Below are positions 61,622-64,000 of a stretch of DNA of 64,000 nt, piece after piece. The notes beneath the pieces are model-generated. The model saw nothing but the letters and a program-made list of their open reading frames with translations, was not told the DNA's origin and did no database searches. The stretch covers positions 124,001 to 188,000 of the forward strand of contig JAPWGK010000023.1 in the NCBI GenBank assembly GCA_029641185.1, written 5' to 3'. Position 1 is the stretch's first letter, and the number at the start of each line of letters is the position of its first letter. This DNA is from Pseudofabraea citricarpa. Lineage: Eukaryota; Ascomycota; Leotiomycetes; Helotiales; Dermateaceae. Both the position numbers and the translations under genes were made by a program.

Positions 61622-62614
61622 ATGGACGATTCCGCAGTCACCATCTATTCAGGAGACATGAGCAGCAATGCTATGCAAGAACTCGACGCTACCATAGGGA
61701 TGTTGATGAGGCGTATTGAGAATCTCGAGAGTCACAACGTCTCTCTCATTGAGGGAATCCGAGAGCTTCAAGATCTCTGGATCGTCAACCAAGAACTCAG
61801 AGATGAACTACAGAGTGGCCTACAGGGTATTCGGGCTCACGTCGATACCAGATTCGATGATTTTACCACCGAGCTCCGGATACTCAACGCCCAGGCCGCC
61901 TACCGCATTCGACAGAACCACTCCAACGTCAACCTAGCTGCCTTCGATCATAGCCGCGTCTCCCTTCCTCAGCCCCTCGCGCAAGCGTACCCGGTCATCT
62001 CGCAATTGCCTACGAGCGGCCTAATGATATCTCGTATGGCTCAAGAACTTTTTGTCTTGCCCGAGAAGCGCGTGCTCGTCCTGAGACCAACGCAGCTCGC
62101 CAAAGCCGCGCCGCTGAACTTCTTCAGTGCCAAGGCTAAGATCAATCTGACTGCAGTCTACGGCCAGATCCGCGGCGAGGAACAAAACCCCCCATGCTAT
62201 CATGTAAGTACTCCCCTCTCCATCTTCCGCGCCAATACATAGCGCATTGAAAGCTCTTTGCCACTTCCCACAATCCACGCCACGCTTTGAGATGCGTTGG
62301 AGAAGAGCACAGCTAATCTTCTCTTGTGTTCACAGTGCCGCCTCGACAGAGCTGACTGTCGGGGCCCTTTCGCTACGTGCGTCACGGCACCACTGGGTAT
62401 GGGAGCGGGAGCATGCATGAACTGCTACTACGGCGGCCATGGCAACGAGTGCACGCTCAACAACGGTTCCTCTGCTAAGAATAAGGCTAGAGCTCGTGAT
62501 GCATCAGGAAATGGAAACGATGGCAATGGCAATGGCCAGAGCGCTTCTGTACCTTCTGGTACTTCCGCTACCCCAGGAGCTGCCGCTACTGGCTCTGTTA
62601 TAGCTGCCGCCTAG
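61622..62614 (+). CDS. coiled-coil protein ending in a Zn2Cys6-like cysteine cluster
   Basis: Two exons, 61622-62203 and 62336-62614, with a 132-bp phase-0 intron give 286 aa. The frame is open upstream to a TTG, but the first ATG at 61622 lies in CGCCATGG. Residues 13-95 form a predicted coiled coil (MQELDATIGMLMRRIENLE onward). Then comes a Pro-containing middle and a basic LAKAAPLNFFSAKAKINL segment. The cysteine cluster is C192-x2-C195-x6-C202-x6-C209-x11-C221-x2-C224-x8-C233. Ignoring C209, the spacing C-x2-C-x6-C, long loop, C-x2-C-x8-C is that of a fungal Zn2Cys6 cluster. However, it is C-terminal and lacks the usual Lys/Arg run. The intron cuts the first CxxC. A Gly/Asn/Ala-rich tail follows. 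Function unknown. Confidence 0.75.
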
Positions 62615-63775
62615 ATTTCGTCAGGTGGGATTGCGCTGCATGGAAAGGGGTTTTCCCATCCTCTCTTCAACTGGTCCTGCACACTGCCCCGTTTCGTCTT
62701 CTACTTGGCTGCCGAACCCGCCACGTCTATTTCTGCTGCAGCTCGGATGCGAAGTTATCGAGTAGGGTTGGGATTGCGTTGCACGTCTGTTTTCCATGTT
62801 TTCCATCTCTGCAGTAGCCTAGACACGAAGTTATCGAGTGGCATTGGGATTGCAGAGCGCGTTTGTCACTCACGCGGAGTTCCTCTTTTCTACGGCTTGA
62901 CACGGAAGCGCTTTTCCCGTTTTCTTTCTGTATTCTGTTCTTCTTTCTTACAACCTCGCAGCATGTCAGCGCGCATGGATGGTCGGTCGGTTATGGAGTT
63001 ACGGGCTTGGTGTGAAATCTGCCTGCTTGGGTTTGGAAATGGAAGGAGACCTTTTCTTTTCTTTACAGGTGGTCAGTGGTCAGTGGTCAGTCGTCGTCGT
63101 CGTCAATCACATGATGTCGGTTGATGCTCGTAAGTTAAGCGACACATCCATCCAATCCTCCAGCTAAGGGAGAGATAGAATAAAGCATCTGATCGATGTG
63201 ATGTGATGTGACGTAAACTCATGAGCGTGCTGTACTCAACAAATGGAAATTTAAGCCCCGGGGTCATGTAGTTCATTCATCATTTCTTCTCCTCCCTCTG
63301 CAAGAAAACAAGCCCTGGTAACGCAATCATTCAAACCCGGCCGCAGGCTGCCCAAACTCTGCCTAAATACCAGAACGAGTCCTTTGAAGGTTACATGATC
63401 TAGGCGAAGCTACAATTTCCTAGAGTGACCAGACATGTTATAAGTCTGGCGGTACGCTAGTTGCTAGCCAGCCGCTCTGGGAGTCACGGCAGCGCACTAA
63501 GAAAGAAAGGTCAATTGATTGCAAAGTGAACCGATCCCGACTGGACTGGACTGGGCTAGTGAGAGGGAGGGAAGATAAATTTCGCTCGCGTTCCGTTCGA
63601 GTGTGAGATGTACTTGCATACCCACCCATCTCTCTGTCCATCCATCTTCCTTTACAAATACAAATACATGCACATACAATACATTCATACATAATACATC
63701 CATCCATACCACAGAATCTCATCCATCTCATCCATCCCATCCATCCCTACCTACCTACCTAACATACTCAGCAAG
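62615..63775. other. intergenic with a diverged 76-bp duplication
   Basis: No gene is supported. An imperfect direct duplication with 76-bp offset is centred on CGAAGTTATCGAGT at 62750 and 62826. The right end is rich in CATC and CATA repeats and is presumably the leader of the gene at 63776. Confidence 0.5.
62735..62885. repeat. diverged tandem duplication, 76-bp offset
   Basis: CTGCAG followed by a short variable stretch, CGAAGTTATCGAGT, then TTGGGATTGC and a GTTTGT/GTCTGT block occur twice, with cores at 62750 and 62826. The copies differ at many positions. Confidence 0.6.
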
Positions 63776-64000
63776 ATGCCTCATTCTTCTCACCAACCAC
63801 AAGCCAACTCAACCCCACGCTCACACTCGCACTCGTACTCACACTCACACTCACACCCACACCCACACCCTCGTTCACCCTCACCAGCATGGGATCTCAA
63901 CTCGCAAGGTCAAGATCGAGACCAAGACCACAGGCCAGACGCAGCACGCAGCAGCGACTATAACCACAACCGGCAACCAGAGCAAGGGCAAGAGCAAGGG
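63776..64000 (+). CDS. N-terminus of a His/Ser-rich protein, cut by the window edge
   Basis: An ATG at 63776 opens a frame of 75 codons that reaches the end of the window without a stop. It encodes MPHSSHQPQANSTPRS, then alternating His-Ser and His-Pro units (about residues 17-32) made by CACTCA/CACCCA repeats. Asp/Gln/Arg-rich sequence with QGQDRDQDH and PEQGQEQG follows. No domain is visible yet. A CATC/CATA-rich leader precedes it. It could be a disordered N-terminus of a regulator; the product cannot be named. Confidence 0.55.
   Translation, partial: MPHSSHQPQANSTPRSHSHSYSHSHSHPHPHPRSPSPAWDLNSQGQDRDQDHRPDAARSSDYNHNRQPEQGQEQG

Overview
This window is nuclear DNA of a filamentous ascomycete (Pezizomycotina). 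Most genes are broken by short GT-AG introns of about 46-60 bp, often with CTAAC-type branch sites. The gene set is fungal: PRP4 kinase, TMA7, a Gly/Pro/Gln/Tyr-rich annexin, Ran1-like kinase, VPS35, F-box-like and 2EXR-type proteins, and secreted Ser/Thr-rich and Ala-rich proteins. Several 2EXR/F-box-like genes suggest Leotiomycetes (Helotiales-type), but that is an inference. I saw no tRNA, rRNA, CRISPR array, prophage or bacterial-type operon.

Layout. 1-8347 has no gene I can support. 8348-9893 (-) is a Ran1/Sks1-type kinase with an approximately 500-nt upstream stretch free of ATG, followed by another gene-free stretch to 17740. 17741-20462 (-) is the spliceosomal kinase PRP4 in six exons. 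It is divergent from TMA7 (20938-21256, +). 21642-22143 is a decayed tandem repeat of about 125 bp per unit. 23518-24980 (-) is an annexin, divergent from an unnamed conserved protein with a nucleotidyltransferase-like G-D-x-D motif (25965-27238, +). 27606-29886 (-) encodes an unnamed nuclear-looking protein with two Cys2-His-Cys modules that look like an exon duplication. A short TA-flanked inverted-repeat element (MITE) lies at 31084-31219. 31779-34164 (-) is a Ser/Pro-rich coiled-coil protein.

35400-45361 carries a hotdog thioesterase, two related F-box-like genes, an MDR oxidoreductase and a coiled-coil/2EXR protein. 47901-53570 holds a small secreted Ala-rich protein, a Dap1/MAPR-type cytochrome-b5-like membrane protein and a Ser/Thr-rich secreted protein. 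54254-60616 pairs VPS35 (retromer core) with a type II membrane M28 peptidase of the Vps70/Tre family, both on + and both linked to endosome-vacuole trafficking. 61622-62614 encodes a coiled-coil protein ending in a Zn2Cys6-like cysteine cluster. A His-rich reading frame starts at 63776 and leaves the window.

Exon boundaries were read by eye from splice consensus, protein continuity and codon phase. Every multi-exon model given here sums to a whole number of codons. Starts were placed at true ATG codons. The most interesting items are the duplicated CCHC exon (28862-29074), the degenerate Zn2Cys6 cluster split by an intron inside its first CxxC (62192-62470), the gene-poor, ATG-depleted surroundings of the Ran1-like kinase, and the approximately 125-bp decayed tandem array.
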